Of a DNA stretch of 64,000 nucleotides, positions 16,214 through 23,470 are shown in pieces; within the stretch, counting starts at the first letter, position 1; the number at the start of each line of letters is the position of its first letter. The notes beneath the pieces are model-generated. The model made no database searches. It was not told where the DNA came from and worked only from the letters and a program-made list of their open reading frames with translations. Origin of the DNA: Cohnella laeviribosi DSM 21336 (lineage in GTDB: Bacteria > Bacillota > Bacilli > Paenibacillales > Paenibacillaceae); the NCBI RefSeq assembly GCF_000378425.1, contig NZ_KB899826.1, forward strand, positions 1-64,000, given 5' to 3'. Position numbers and translations under genes: made by a program.

Positions 16214-17622
16214 CCTCCGCTCCCCCCTTGCACCTCGCGCAGCCAGGCGCAGCCGGACGCATCCGCCCGGCGAATCCGCTCCCACGCCTTCGGGGAGAAA
16301 TTCAGCGGGTACCGCCAGCGGCGGGCGTCCTCGTCGTAGACGACCAAATCCCGCACCACGACTTCCCCGGCTTCGGTGCCGAACTCCCCGATCCGGACGA
16401 GTTTGCGCTTGCCGTGAACCATGCGCATCTCGAATCCGATCTGCGTCACGTATTCGGCGATCCGCTTCGTCAGCCGAACCGGATTCATCCCTCTCCCGTC
16501 CAGCATGCACATGTCGGTAATCGCCTCCGGCACATCCTCCAGGCTGTTCGCGTGGACGGAGGTAATGCTGCCTTCGTGTCCCCGGGTGCAGGCGCGAACG
16601 TAGATGTTGGCATCCTCGTCGCGAATCTCGGCATGGCATATCCGCTGCGGCGACTGCCTCAGCGCCAGCTTGAACGCTTGGCGCGGGCCGTGCGCGGGAT
16701 CATCCTCCTCCGCCTCGTACTCGATGACGTTCTTGTCGGGAAAATCCCGCTGCAGTCTCAGCTCGAAGCGCCCCTCGATCGTCACGATCCGCTCCTCGTC
16801 CGGCATGGCCGCGATGAGCGCCTTGATGAAATGCGTTTTGCCGGTATTGGTCGCGCCGATGACGACCATGTTGAAGCGCGCAGCGATCAACACGCGCAGC
16901 AATCTGCAAATGGTGTCGTCGATGGTGCCGTACTCGGGCCGGCTCAGCGTCTCCAGGTCGAACCTCCGCACGTTGTAGAAGCGGATGGTCAGCGTCGGCT
17001 GCGCCGTAAAGCCGAACCCGGTCATCGTCACGCGCGAACCGTCGAGCAGCAGCACTTCGGCCCATCGTTTGCGCGGGCTGATGCGGTCGTTGTTGAACAG
17101 CACGAGGTTTTGCTGGATGCGCTCCACCTGGCTTACGTGATCGAACCGGTAAGGCGAAGCGACCGCCTTGCCGTCGCGCACCTCGAAAATGCGGGTGCCG
17201 ACCACCTGCACCTCCTCCAGCCCCTCGCGATTGCGAAGCACAAGCTCCAGCACATTGAGCCCGATGACCTCCGCGAACAGCGCTTCCGCAAGCGTCCCGT
17301 AGGGCCGCTTGGCTACCGGCGCATGCTGCAGCCGCTTCTTGATGATCCAGTCGGATATGATCGCCAGCAGCTCCGACCGCTCCTGGGGAAAACCGATGAC
17401 GGCGCGGTTGAGCTTCTCCGCATACTGCTTGCGCTCCTCCTCGCTCCAGCCTCTCGGCAGCGCCAGCATATGGCGCACCTCCTCCGTCAGCGCGAGAAGA
17501 TCGTTCGGACCGCCGGCGGCCGGCGCCGCGGCAAGTCCCCGGCCTTCGTCCGTCCCCGCCTTCAGCTCCGCTGCGTACGCCGAAGCGGAGAACCGCGTCT
17601 CCCCTTGAACCGCCTGACTCAT
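16210..17622 (-). CDS. cpaF: CpaF/TadA-type secretion ATPase
   Basis: About 470 residues, cytoplasmic. An N-terminal domain (about 60-230) precedes a type II/IV secretion ATPase core: Walker A GATNTGKT (about 256-263), Asp-box/Walker B region around IVTIEGRFEL, His box SPQRICHAEIRDEDANIYVRA and the TRGHEGSITSVHANS stretch. It powers pilin polymerisation. ATG 17622 overlaps the stop of the upstream CpaE-like gene (ATGA). All hexamer landmarks are intact, in contrast to the CpaE-like neighbour. Confidence 0.93.
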   Translation of the reverse strand: MSQAVQGETRFSASAYAAELKAGTDEGRGLAAAPAAGGPNDLLALTEEVRHMLALPRGWSEEERKQYAEKLNRAVIGFPQERSELLAIISDWIIKKRLQHAPVAKRPYGTLAEALFAEVIGLNVLELVLRNREGLEEVQVVGTRIFEVRDGKAVASPYRFDHVSQVERIQQNLVLFNNDRISPRKRWAEVLLLDGSRVTMTGFGFTAQPTLTIRFYNVRRFDLETLSRPEYGTIDDTICRLLRVLIAARFNMVVIGATNTGKTHFIKALIAAMPDEERIVTIEGRFELRLQRDFPDKNVIEYEAEEDDPAHGPRQAFKLALRQSPQRICHAEIRDEDANIYVRACTRGHEGSITSVHANSLEDVPEAITDMCMLDGRGMNPVRLTKRIAEYVTQIGFEMRMVHGKRKLVRIGEFGTEAGEVVVRDLVVYDEDARRWRYPLNFSPKAWERIRRADASGCAWLREVQGGSGG

Positions 17623-18461
17623 CGGCTTTTGCTCCTGTGCATGAGCAGCCGGCGCACCCAGGGGCGCTCCGTCCGCTTCAGCCGCTCCGCCCAATTGAGC
17701 TGCTTCAGCAGCGGCTCCGCCACGGCGTCAAAAGCGGCCGCGTTCCTCTCTTCCGCCGCCAGCCATTCGTCCAGCCGTCCGCTGTCCAACTGCAAATGGA
17801 CGCTCTCCTTCAAACGAAGCTCCGAAAACTCGACAGCTCCCGTTTCTTTGCGGATTTCTTTCATCCCGTAACCTCCCGAATTCGGTTGTCCTCCCAATAC
17901 AACCAATCTGTACCCCTCCTTCGAAATGCCGAATTGAGTGCCCACCTGGCCGGCCCACCGCCGCACATCCTCCTGAAAATGCGTCAGATTCGGCGTCGTC
18001 ACCAGCATGCGCAAATCCGCTTCCCGCATCGCGCAGACGGTGGCGGCGTTGTCCCAATAGGCGCTCACGTCCGCGACCGTCAAGTCGAACGCCTCCCTGG
18101 CCGCCGCGAGAAGCCGGCCGATCTGCTGCGGATCGTAATACTCCGCCTGATCCCTGGCCATATTGCCGAACAGCACGTGCAGGCCGTTCAGCCGCGAGGG
18201 GGAAAACGCGTACTGGCGCAGCTTCGTCCCGGTCAAGGTGCCGGCGCGAAGCTCCGGCCGGAGTCCGTCCAGCGTCATTTCGGGCCGGTCTATGCCCAAG
18301 TACAGGTGCGTCTTGGCGCTCTTCAAATTCAGGCACAGAAATCCGACGCGCTTGCCGGTTACCGTCGCGATGCGGTAAGCCGTGCCAAAGGCGGTGAGCG
18401 TCGTCCCGATGTTGGGCGTCGAGCCCGCGAACGCCACGAGCCGCCCCGGTTTCTCCGTCAT
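17619..18461 (-). CDS. CpaE/TadZ-like ParA-family protein with degenerate P-loop
   Basis: 280 residues, cytoplasmic MinD/ParA-type fold. The expected deviant Walker A (KGGxGKT) reads GSTPNIGTTLT: both the signature Lys and the catalytic Lys are gone, so ATP hydrolysis is unlikely. Remaining ParA-like strands include FLCLNLKSAKTHLYLG and DLTVADVSAYWDNAAT. TadZ/CpaE proteins localise Tad pili and some are known to have atypical P-loops. ATG 18461 overlaps the cpaB stop. Confidence 0.78.
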   Translation of the reverse strand: MTEKPGRLVAFAGSTPNIGTTLTAFGTAYRIATVTGKRVGFLCLNLKSAKTHLYLGIDRPEMTLDGLRPELRAGTLTGTKLRQYAFSPSRLNGLHVLFGNMARDQAEYYDPQQIGRLLAAAREAFDLTVADVSAYWDNAATVCAMREADLRMLVTTPNLTHFQEDVRRWAGQVGTQFGISKEGYRLVVLGGQPNSGGYGMKEIRKETGAVEFSELRLKESVHLQLDSGRLDEWLAAEERNAAAFDAVAEPLLKQLNWAERLKRTERPWVRRLLMHRSKSR

Positions 18462-19177
18462 GGCCGATCCTCCTTCCCGAGTTCTCCGAACGTCGAAGCG
18501 TCAAACGCGATGATCAGCTTGGCGCTTCCGTCCTTGCACGACTCGTCCAACGCGAGCCATTGCGCTTCGGTCAGATTCAAGTTCACCGAATCGATGCTGC
18601 CGTTTGCATCCCGTCTCGACGCGTACATCCGCTCCTTGTCGCCTTCCGCGAGCGACATCAGGTTCGAATTTTTCGGGTCGTCGATTTCCGCGTTGCTCGA
18701 CGTCTTGACCGACGCGACGACGACGGGCGAGCCGAACAATTTCCGGGAGGTCCCCTCCGAAGACGAAACGTAGACGAGAACCCGGTCTCCCGCCCGGATG
18801 CCGTTCGAGACCGACTTGACGTATTCGCGCGGAATCTGAAACGTCGCCTCTCCCGGACGCGGCAGCAGCGGGTAGCGGTCGACCTTCCAATCCAGAATCG
18901 GCTCCAGCGTGCCGAGCGGCGCATGCGTCTGCATGCCGACGACGTCCGCCGCCCGCGTAACCATGTTTTTCGTTACGGCGCTTCTGGGCAAGGAAACTTC
19001 GGTCAGCATGCCTCTCTCGAGCGTCGATCCGGCCGGAACGAACTGCTTCGGAGCGACCACCTGCACCGTCTCCTCCAGCCGGATCTGCCTCAATTGAAGC
19101 AGATAAACGCCGTACACAACGACTCCCGACAACAACGCGGCTGACAAACTGATGGCGATTTGCCGTTTGCGGTTCAC
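18458..19177 (-). CDS. cpaB: SAF-domain protein, CpaB/RcpC-like
   Basis: 239 residues: N-terminal membrane helix (about 6-26), then a SAF/AFP-like domain (about 38-100, VVAPKQFVPAGSTLERGMLTEVSLP) and a second beta domain (about 105-175, typical of Flp pilus CpaB/RcpC). CpaB is thought to link the pilus machine to the wall or outer layers. GTG 19177 has AAGGAGGT just upstream. First gene of the operon; the ~127-nt leader contains a terminator-like hairpin. Confidence 0.82.
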   Translation of the reverse strand: MNRKRQIAISLSAALLSGVVVYGVYLLQLRQIRLEETVQVVAPKQFVPAGSTLERGMLTEVSLPRSAVTKNMVTRAADVVGMQTHAPLGTLEPILDWKVDRYPLLPRPGEATFQIPREYVKSVSNGIRAGDRVLVYVSSSEGTSRKLFGSPVVVASVKTSSNAEIDDPKNSNLMSLAEGDKERMYASRRDANGSIDSVNLNLTEAQWLALDESCKDGSAKLIIAFDASTFGELGKEDRP

Positions 19178-19220
19178 GCGAGACCTCCTTATTCAACGAA
19201 TTCAGCGAAACCTGCGAAAA

Positions 19221-19274
19221 CGAAAAAAGAACGCGGACGAAGAGAGCCTTAAGCTCTCGTACGTCTGCGTTCTT
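19221..19274 (-). terminator. Terminator hairpin inside the pilus-operon leader (candidate attenuator)
   Basis: Read leftwards: AAGAACGC pairs with GCGTTCTT, GACG with CGTC and GAGAGC with GCTCTC around a TTAAG loop, followed by TTTTTTCGTTTT. The promoter at 19311-19339 lies upstream of it and the cpaB start downstream, so it sits in the 5' UTR. CCTGCGAA just 5' of the hairpin is complementary to TTCGCAGG just 3' of the U-tract, offering an alternative pairing. It can also end the upstream MBL/thioredoxin transcript. Confidence 0.8.
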
Positions 19275-19310
19275 CGCAGGCCATCGCTTATGAGATTGCT
19301 TGTTAAGGTC

Positions 19311-19339
19311 AATATAACAGATGAATGATTGTAAGTAAA
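19311..19339 (-). promoter_or_regulatory. Probable pilus-operon promoter
   Basis: Reverse-strand TTTACT and TATATT with a 17-nt spacer, beginning 4 nt after the MBL-gene stop. The expected start is near 19304. No better promoter is visible between the hairpin and cpaB. Confidence 0.6.
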
Positions 19340-19342
19340 GGA

Positions 19343-19978
19343 TTATTTTTCTAGCCGGACATATGGATTGCCGGTCCGCTCTTCCCCGATCGTCGTCTCC
19401 GGGCCGTGCCCCGGGAGGACGATCAGCGAATCCGGCAAGGCGTACAGCTTGTCGCGTATCGAGCGCACGAGCGTCTCGGAATCGCCGAAAGGCAAGTCCG
19501 TGCGGCCGACAGAGCGGCGGAACAGCGCGTCCCCCGCGAACAGGAACTCCCCGCAGCGCAGGCTGACGCTTCCGGGGGAATGGCCCGGCGTATGATAGAC
19601 CTCGAACGTCTCGCCGAGCAGCTCCAGCTTGTCGCCGTCCTTTAAGAAGCGGTCGGGCGGGTCCGTTCGCACCGGAGCGGTAACTTCGCTCCAGCGGAGG
19701 GAGCCGTTAAGCGCGGGGTCCGTCAGCCAGTCCCGCTCGGCTTCGTGCAGGTAAACCGGACAGCCGAAGCGTTTGCGCACCTCGTCCACGCCGCCGATAT
19801 GATCGAAATGGGCGTGCGTCAGCAGGACGGCTTCCACCGTCAGCCCTTCCAGACGGCGAAGCAGAGCGGGGTCCGGCATGCCCGGGTCGATGACGGCGGC
19901 TCTTGTGCGGCCTGCGTCGATGAGAACGTAAGCGTTCGTCTGCAGCGGACCGAGCGTAAATCGTTGAAACGTAAGCAT
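19343..19978 (-). CDS. MBL-fold hydrolase, glyoxalase II-like
   Basis: A 211-residue metallo-beta-lactamase-fold enzyme. Metal ligands are clear: THAHFDHIGG, His in HTPGHSPGS, Asp in FAGDALF and His in VLPGHGPETT. Length and motifs fit the short hydroxyacylglutathione-hydrolase-like proteins of Firmicutes (YqgX type), which lack the glutathione-binding domain; the thiol-ester substrate is unknown, possibly bacillithiol-related. ATG 19978 lies 9 nt after the thioredoxin-like gene, so the two are co-transcribed. Confidence 0.9.
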   Translation of the reverse strand: MLTFQRFTLGPLQTNAYVLIDAGRTRAAVIDPGMPDPALLRRLEGLTVEAVLLTHAHFDHIGGVDEVRKRFGCPVYLHEAERDWLTDPALNGSLRWSEVTAPVRTDPPDRFLKDGDKLELLGETFEVYHTPGHSPGSVSLRCGEFLFAGDALFRRSVGRTDLPFGDSETLVRSIRDKLYALPDSLIVLPGHGPETTIGEERTGNPYVRLEK

Positions 19979-19987
19979 ATGCGCTCC

Positions 19988-20554
19988 TTATACCCGGGAA
20001 AGAATGTCTTGCAGTTCCCGCAAGATGACCGGGGTGTATTCGGTTCTTTCGCCGTAGCGCTTGACCATTTCTTGGCGGACGGCGGCAAGCTTCTCCTGGT
20101 AATCCGGCGCTTCCCGGTCCGGGTTCTCCTGCTTGAACGCGATCATCGCTTCCTGCACGTGCTTCGGACGCGGTCCCCATTTGCCGAGAAGGTGGCCGCC
20201 GGTGTCCGTGAACAGCACGATCGGAATGGAACGGCCGCCAAGCGTCAAATGCTGGTCGATCAAGTCAAGGTGCTGCTCGATGATAAACACTTCGGTCGGA
20301 ATGCCGCCCGCTTCCGTCGCCCTGAATACGACGGGAACGCTGCGCAGCGCGTCTCCGCACCAATCGGCGGAAATGATCAGGCAGCGCAAATCGTCCCGGT
20401 GGTTCAGCGATTCGAAAAACTCGCGCAGCTCCGCGTCCGGCCATTCGAATTTCTCGTAGTTTTCGAGGAAGGCTTCCTTGTTCTTCGTCATGCCGTCCAT
20501 GAACTGGCGCGGCGAAATGCCTTTGTTCAGCTTTTCAGCCAGCAAAGCGCTCAT
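19988..20554 (-). CDS. Thioredoxin-fold protein, single-Cys active site
   Basis: About 188 residues. The thioredoxin fold is recognised by CLIISADWCGDALRSVPVV and the cis-Pro loop RSIPIVLFTD. The active site reads CGDA instead of CxxC, so there is no resolving Cys; this WCGD form is typical of an uncharacterised Firmicute thioredoxin-like family. ATG 20554 has GGGGGA 7 nt upstream; the longer start at 20596 is not supported. First gene of a two-gene unit with the MBL hydrolase. Confidence 0.85.
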   Translation of the reverse strand: MSALLAEKLNKGISPRQFMDGMTKNKEAFLENYEKFEWPDAELREFFESLNHRDDLRCLIISADWCGDALRSVPVVFRATEAGGIPTEVFIIEQHLDLIDQHLTLGGRSIPIVLFTDTGGHLLGKWGPRPKHVQEAMIAFKQENPDREAPDYQEKLAAVRQEMVKRYGERTEYTPVILRELQDILSRV

Positions 20555-20602
20555 CCACAATCCCCCGTTTCCAGCCGTAATCGAATACGACTTCATTGTA
20601 GC

Positions 20603-20642
20603 AAAAGCCCGGGGAGCCCCACAACCGCGGAACGCCCCGGGC
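20603..20642 (-). terminator. Terminator after dedA
   Basis: Perfect 8-bp stem GCCCGGGG / CCCCGGGC with a 20-nt loop, followed leftwards by TTTTGC, a few nt after the dedA stop. Confidence 0.75.
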
Positions 20643-20647
20643 TTCCG

Positions 20648-21259
20648 TCAGACGGATTTGCCCTTTTTGCGCAAATAATGATAGAGAAAATAGACGATCA
20701 GCAGCGCGATCGCGATCAGAATCGCCGGTTGAACGTAAGGAGCCGCCTTCTCGTCGATGTTCTCCCATTGGTCGCCCAGCTTCCAGCCGAGCCAGACGAA
20801 CAGCAGCGACCACGGGATCGAGGCGAGAAGCGTCAAAAACGTAAACGTACCCAGCTTCATCCGCGCCATTCCCGCCGGAATCGAAACGACCTGCCGCATC
20901 ACCGGCACGAACCGGCCCGTGAACACGATCATCGGCCCGTATTTCTCGAACCATTTTTCGGCCAGATCGATATGTTTGGATTTCAAGTGCAAATACTTCC
21001 CGAACTTTTCCAGAAAAGGCCGGCCGCCGTACCTGCCGATGGCATACAGCAGCCATTGCTGCAAAACCGCGCCGATCGTGCCGCAAATGACCGCAACCGC
21101 AAAGCTGATGTCTCCCTTGGACACCAGATAGCCGCCGTAAGCCAGCACGATTTCGCTCGGAATGACTTCGATGGCAAGACCGATGATAATGCCGAAATAA
21201 CCGAGGCTCTCGATCCACTGAAGCAGTTGGGACAGCCACTGGTGAATCGTATCCATCAT
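20648..21259 (-). CDS. DedA family (SNARE-associated/VTT) membrane protein
   Basis: About 203 residues with four or five membrane segments. Signature DedA motifs are present: EVIPSEIVLAYGGYL, the GxxxGxxxxYxxGR-like GTIGAVLQQWLLYAIGRYGG, and FTGRFVPVMRQVVSIPAGMA, containing the conserved Arg pair. DedA proteins take part in membrane-lipid (undecaprenyl-phosphate or phosphatidylethanolamine) translocation and proton-dependent homeostasis. An ATG at 21259 (or 21256) is chosen; a TTG at 21265 is closer to the AGG than expected. Confidence 0.92.
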   Translation of the reverse strand: MMDTIHQWLSQLLQWIESLGYFGIIIGLAIEVIPSEIVLAYGGYLVSKGDISFAVAVICGTIGAVLQQWLLYAIGRYGGRPFLEKFGKYLHLKSKHIDLAEKWFEKYGPMIVFTGRFVPVMRQVVSIPAGMARMKLGTFTFLTLLASIPWSLLFVWLGWKLGDQWENIDEKAAPYVQPAILIAIALLIVYFLYHYLRKKGKSV

Positions 21260-21482
21260 GAACAAACAACCTGCTTTCTATTCCAGATTTGCGGCCAGCG
21301 TTCAACGGTTCCTATTCTAGCACACGGCCGGTTTTCTTCCAAATCCCGCGAGCCCGGCTGCCCGCCGCGCCCGGCGCGATCGGCTTGTCATGCCCGGACG
21401 GGCAGGCGCATAGACTTTCGATAGGACGAGTAGCCCAAGGATCCACATCCGAAGGACCAACATGTAGAGGAGAGAGCGGAAA

Positions 21483-21932
21483 ATGAGCAAAGTCGTATTC
21501 ATCAGCAAAAAAAGAATTCAGTGGTACATCCTGCTGGCGGCGGCGGTGATTGTGGCGGGCGCTTACGTGGGCTGGCATCAAACGAAAGCCGCATCTGCCC
21601 CAGTCTCCCAGGAACCCCAGGTCCGAAATATCGTTACGGGGGAATTCAGATCGACGTCCTCAAGCGGCAAAGAGATCGAATCGTATGTTTTCAGTCCGGG
21701 CACCGTCGTCGTCAAGAAAGGCATTCCCGTCGAGCTGCGCATTACCGGCGTAAACGGGCAATCGCATCCCTTCGTCATCGAAGGGCTGAATCTCAGCGGC
21801 GAGGTGCAAAAGGGCAAGACGACCGTCATCCGGTTTACGCCGGAAGCGGCCGGCATTTATCCGATCGTTTGCACGACGCACAACGATCCGGCTAACGGCG
21901 TGCCGATGGTCGGCTACATCGTCGTGCAGTAA
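21483..21932 (+). CDS. Membrane-anchored cupredoxin-domain protein
   Basis: 149 residues: N-terminal membrane helix (about 14-30) that anchors a cupredoxin domain (about 50-149) outside the cell. Type-1 copper ligands are visible: His95 (SHPF), Cys130 and His133 (VCTTH) and Met142 (VPMVGY). It is probably an electron carrier or copper-binding protein. ATG 21483 has GGAGAGAGCGG just upstream. It may be co-transcribed with the small gene at 21980. Confidence 0.88.
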   Translation: MSKVVFISKKRIQWYILLAAAVIVAGAYVGWHQTKAASAPVSQEPQVRNIVTGEFRSTSSSGKEIESYVFSPGTVVVKKGIPVELRITGVNGQSHPFVIEGLNLSGEVQKGKTTVIRFTPEAAGIYPIVCTTHNDPANGVPMVGYIVVQ

Positions 21933-21979
21933 CACTCCCGCCTTCTCCCGCATAGCCTGTAGGCAGGAGAGGATGCCGT

Positions 21980-22291
21980 TTGAAAACCGGTCATGAAAAG
22001 CACGCCGCCTCGCTGCCGACCCCGCGCAGCATCCGCCGGGCCTGCTCCAAGGAATTGTATCGCACGGCCAAAAGGCTGAAGCTTTACGTCCCTCCCGAGC
22101 TTGTAAAACGGGCCGAAGAGGTGTATTCGCGCCGGGTCATCGAGCATTTGCTATGGGTGCACGAAAACCGCAACGACCGCAAAAAGCTGGCGGATTGGTG
22201 GGAAAAGGAACTGAGCGGGGAAATCGCCGCCCTCTGGAACGTCGACCGCGCCAGGCTGGCTGCGGCGTTCCGCGACGCGTTCGGCGGGTAA
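21980..22291 (+). CDS. Conserved hypothetical protein, basic helical
   Basis: 103 residues, strongly basic and helical (SIRRACSKELYRTAKRLKLYVPPELVKRAEE ...), ending WNVDRARLAAAFRDAFGG, no membrane helix. I do not recognise the family; the basic helices could bind nucleic acid or membranes. TTG 21980 is chosen for the GGAGAGGA 5-6 nt upstream. It follows the cupredoxin gene by 47 nt and ends at a terminator. Confidence 0.7.
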   Translation: MKTGHEKHAASLPTPRSIRRACSKELYRTAKRLKLYVPPELVKRAEEVYSRRVIEHLLWVHENRNDRKKLADWWEKELSGEIAALWNVDRARLAAAFRDAFGG

Positions 22292-22300
22292 AATCCGAAG

Positions 22301-22347
22301 CCGTCGGGCGGGAGAAGACGGGTCCCCCGCCTGACGGTGCGTTTTTT
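22301..22347 (+). terminator. Terminator after cupredoxin unit
   Basis: Stem CCGTCGGGCGGG / CCCGCCTGACGG with GTTTTTTCG after it on the plus strand, 10 nt after the small basic gene. Confidence 0.88.
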
Positions 22348-22370
22348 CGTGCAAGCCGGTTACATGCCGG

Positions 22371-22838
22371 TCAGAGGATGCCTTTATAAATGCCCGGAGT
22401 GGAGTCCGGAATTTCGATCGCGCCGGCCGCGTTCGCGTAAAATTCCTTCGGCCCTACGCCCCCGATGACCGCGTAACCGTAACCTTCCGCATGCATCGCG
22501 TGCAGACAGGCAAGCAGCAGCCCTTTGCCGACCCCTTTGCCTCTGGCCGCCTCCGATACGCCGGTCGGTCCGAAAAATCCCCGGCAAGTGGAGTCGTAGC
22601 AGGCGAAGCCGATCAACTCGCCCTTCTCCACGGCGATCCAGCAGCCAACGGGGATGTGGGCGAATGCGACCTCGCATTCGTCGGCCCACCGTTCGTTAAA
22701 ATGTTCGCGAACCCAACCGGCCACTTTGTGTTTTTCGGGCGCGATCGCCCGTCGAACGTCGATGCCTCCTTCGGACAGCTTTTGCAATAAAGACCGATGT
22801 TCGGGCAATTTGTACAGCGGCACCAGCATATCGCTCAT
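22371..22838 (-). CDS. GNAT family N-acetyltransferase
   Basis: About 155 residues. Acetyl-CoA-binding motif A reads EAARGKGVGKGLLLA, preceded by GFFGPTGV in place of the usual beta4-turn, and ends YGYAVIGGVGPKEFYANAAGA. The substrate is unknown. ATG 22838 has GGGAG about 8 nt upstream. It is transcribed alone, convergent with the cupredoxin unit. Confidence 0.85.
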   Translation of the reverse strand: MSDMLVPLYKLPEHRSLLQKLSEGGIDVRRAIAPEKHKVAGWVREHFNERWADECEVAFAHIPVGCWIAVEKGELIGFACYDSTCRGFFGPTGVSEAARGKGVGKGLLLACLHAMHAEGYGYAVIGGVGPKEFYANAAGAIEIPDSTPGIYKGIL

Positions 22839-22907
22839 TCTGATCTCTCCCATCTCGGCTTATGTACACGACCTACGCCCTAAGTATACGCGAACGGACA
22901 CGCGTTG

Positions 22908-22946
22908 AAAAAGGCCTTTCCGCTTTTGTTTACGGGAAAGGCCTTT
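22908..22946 (-). terminator. Terminator after the 23.0-23.4 kb gene
   Basis: Stem AAAGGCCTTTCC / GGGAAAGGCCTTT with a short loop; read leftwards it ends in CCTTTTTC. About 60 nt after the stop. Confidence 0.75.
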
Positions 22947-23009
22947 AAGCGTTCCATAAAACGGTCCGGTCGGCGAAAAGACCGGCAAAATGACCGGAGG
23001 AAAGATCAA

Positions 23010-23366
23010 TCAGCCGATAATGGTGTACGTCTCGACGCCGGCCGGAATCGTGCGGGTCCGGAACAGGACGCCGTTGCTGTCAAATACGCGCAGCGTATAG
23101 CTTACGTTCGTAAGCGTTCTGATCTTGCTGAAGCGGGCTACCCCGAAGCTGTCGAAGGAGGCGGTGCTGACGGATGCGTCGTTGCGGAAAAGGCGGGCCC
23201 TAAAACCGGTCGTATTGAGCGGAAGCCCGCTCGGCTGAACCCATACGACGGTTAAACGGCCGAGTATCGGATCGTTCGTCTGCCGCTTGGGGCTTTGCGC
23301 GCCGCGTTTCGACACTTTCGAACGCTTGGGATCGGCTTTTGGGGGAGAGGGTTGCTTGGCGGCCAT
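23010..23366 (-). CDS. Hypothetical protein, basic N-terminus and beta-sandwich-like domain
   Basis: 118 residues. The first ~30 are Lys/Pro-rich and disordered (MAAKQPSPPKADPKRSKVSK); the rest is beta-rich (GRLTVVWVQPSGLP, ASFDSFGVARFSKI, YTLRVFDSNGVLFRTRTIP), suggesting a fibronectin- or spore-coat-like sandwich. No signal peptide. Family unknown. ATG 23366 has AAAGGAGTG upstream and the gene has its own terminator. Confidence 0.7.
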   Translation of the reverse strand: MAAKQPSPPKADPKRSKVSKRGAQSPKRQTNDPILGRLTVVWVQPSGLPLNTTGFRARLFRNDASVSTASFDSFGVARFSKIRTLTNVSYTLRVFDSNGVLFRTRTIPAGVETYTIIG

Positions 23367-23470
23367 TGGATCTCACTCCTTTCGGGTTTTCTGATCCAAT
23401 GTATGCCAAAACCGGCGGACATGCTCCCGTCAAAGACCAGCCCCCTTGGCCTTTTAACGCTTATTGCCGC

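Noticed and set aside
16228-17871. 547-residue plus-strand ORF
   Set aside because: Antisense shadow of cpaF, no start signal; the reverse strand has all family motifs.
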